DNA of 42,453 nucleotides from Mycobacterium sp. 1165178.9 (GTDB taxonomy: Bacteria > Actinomycetota > Actinomycetes > Mycobacteriales > Mycobacteriaceae), in the NCBI RefSeq assembly GCF_001673555.1, contig NZ_LZMB01000055.1, forward strand, positions 1 to 42,453. The letters are read 5' to 3'. Positions within the stretch are counted from its first letter, which is position 1, and each line of letters begins with the position of its first letter. The notes under the pieces are model-generated. The model was not told where the DNA came from, did not search any database, and saw only the letters and a list, made by a program, of their open reading frames with translations. A program made the position numbers and the translations under genes. Shown here piece after piece: positions 42,401 through 42,453 of the stretch.

Positions 42401-42453
42401 GCGGGCCCCGGAATCCTGCCGTTCGACAGCGAAGACCGGGTGATCGCCAGCGT
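42401..42453 (+). repeat. 53-bp exact direct repeat of 41728-41780 at the window end
   Basis: The last 53 bases repeat 41728-41780 exactly (codons for IAGPGILPFDSEDRVIAS), in the same orientation. The base before it differs (t at 42400, c at 41727). Together with the inverted block it gives two abnormal junctions within 450 bases, most likely an amplification or assembly chimera. Confidence 0.9.

Overview
The window looks like chromosomal DNA of a slow-growing Mycobacterium, most like the M. avium complex or a close relative. The evidence is the high GC content, frequent GTG/TTG starts, and a gene order that follows the M. tuberculosis segment rplK-rplA-mmaA-lipG ... rpoB-rpoC ... rpsL-rpsG-fusA-tuf (Rv0640 to Rv0687). 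Mycobacterial hallmark genes are present: mycolic acid methyltransferases, the Mce ATPase Mkl, a PE protein, DUF3060 and DUF732 exported proteins. All comparisons with M. tuberculosis are from memory, not from a search.

Layout. 1-1183: end of rplK (with a fold-back at the left edge) and rplA. 1180-7509, minus strand: an ECF42-type sigma factor with a double DGPF protein, two mycolate methyltransferases (mmaA4, mmaA1), lipase lipG and an ABC1 atypical kinase. 7550-8688: two overlapping-type DinB genes. 8734-14461: a tightly packed operon of a GH38 alpha-mannosidase, a SurA-like protein of unknown role and a ROK sugar kinase. 14454-15291: a divergent HxlR regulator/DUF1772 membrane protein pair. 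15302-16646: rplJ-rplL with an L10-type leader and terminator. 16654-20080: TetR/carotenoid oxygenase divergent pair and mkl. 20243-28030: rpoB-rpoC with promoter and strong terminator. 28139-33062: endonuclease IV, then a beta-oxidation operon (fadE8, echA4, PaaX-type regulator, echA5) with a MIRU-like small repeat at one junction. 33102-35752: exported DUF732 protein, two DUF3060 proteins, divergent TetR. 35840-40463: rpsL-rpsG-fusA-tuf. 40569 to the end: an orphan PE gene, a two-helix membrane protein and the scrambled start of an SDR gene.

Themes. The transcription/translation genes share one promoter design: a TTG(A/G)-type -35, 17-18 bases, then TATTGT, before rplJ, rpoB and rpsL. Compared with M. 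tuberculosis, several gene blocks are absent from this locus (mmaA2-mmaA3, the toxin-antitoxin cluster between mkl and rpoB, the genes around end, mmpS5-mmpL5 and its regulator), while the sigma/DGPF pair, DinB pair, HxlR/DUF1772 pair, DUF732 gene and PE gene are present.

The best candidates for undescribed biology are the GH38-SurA-like-ROK operon, the ECF42/DGPF unit inserted tail-to-tail into the rplA end, and the orphan PE gene behind tuf. Both ends of the window carry inverted or duplicated junctions that look like amplification or assembly chimeras, so the first ~190 and last ~450 bases should not be read as native gene order.
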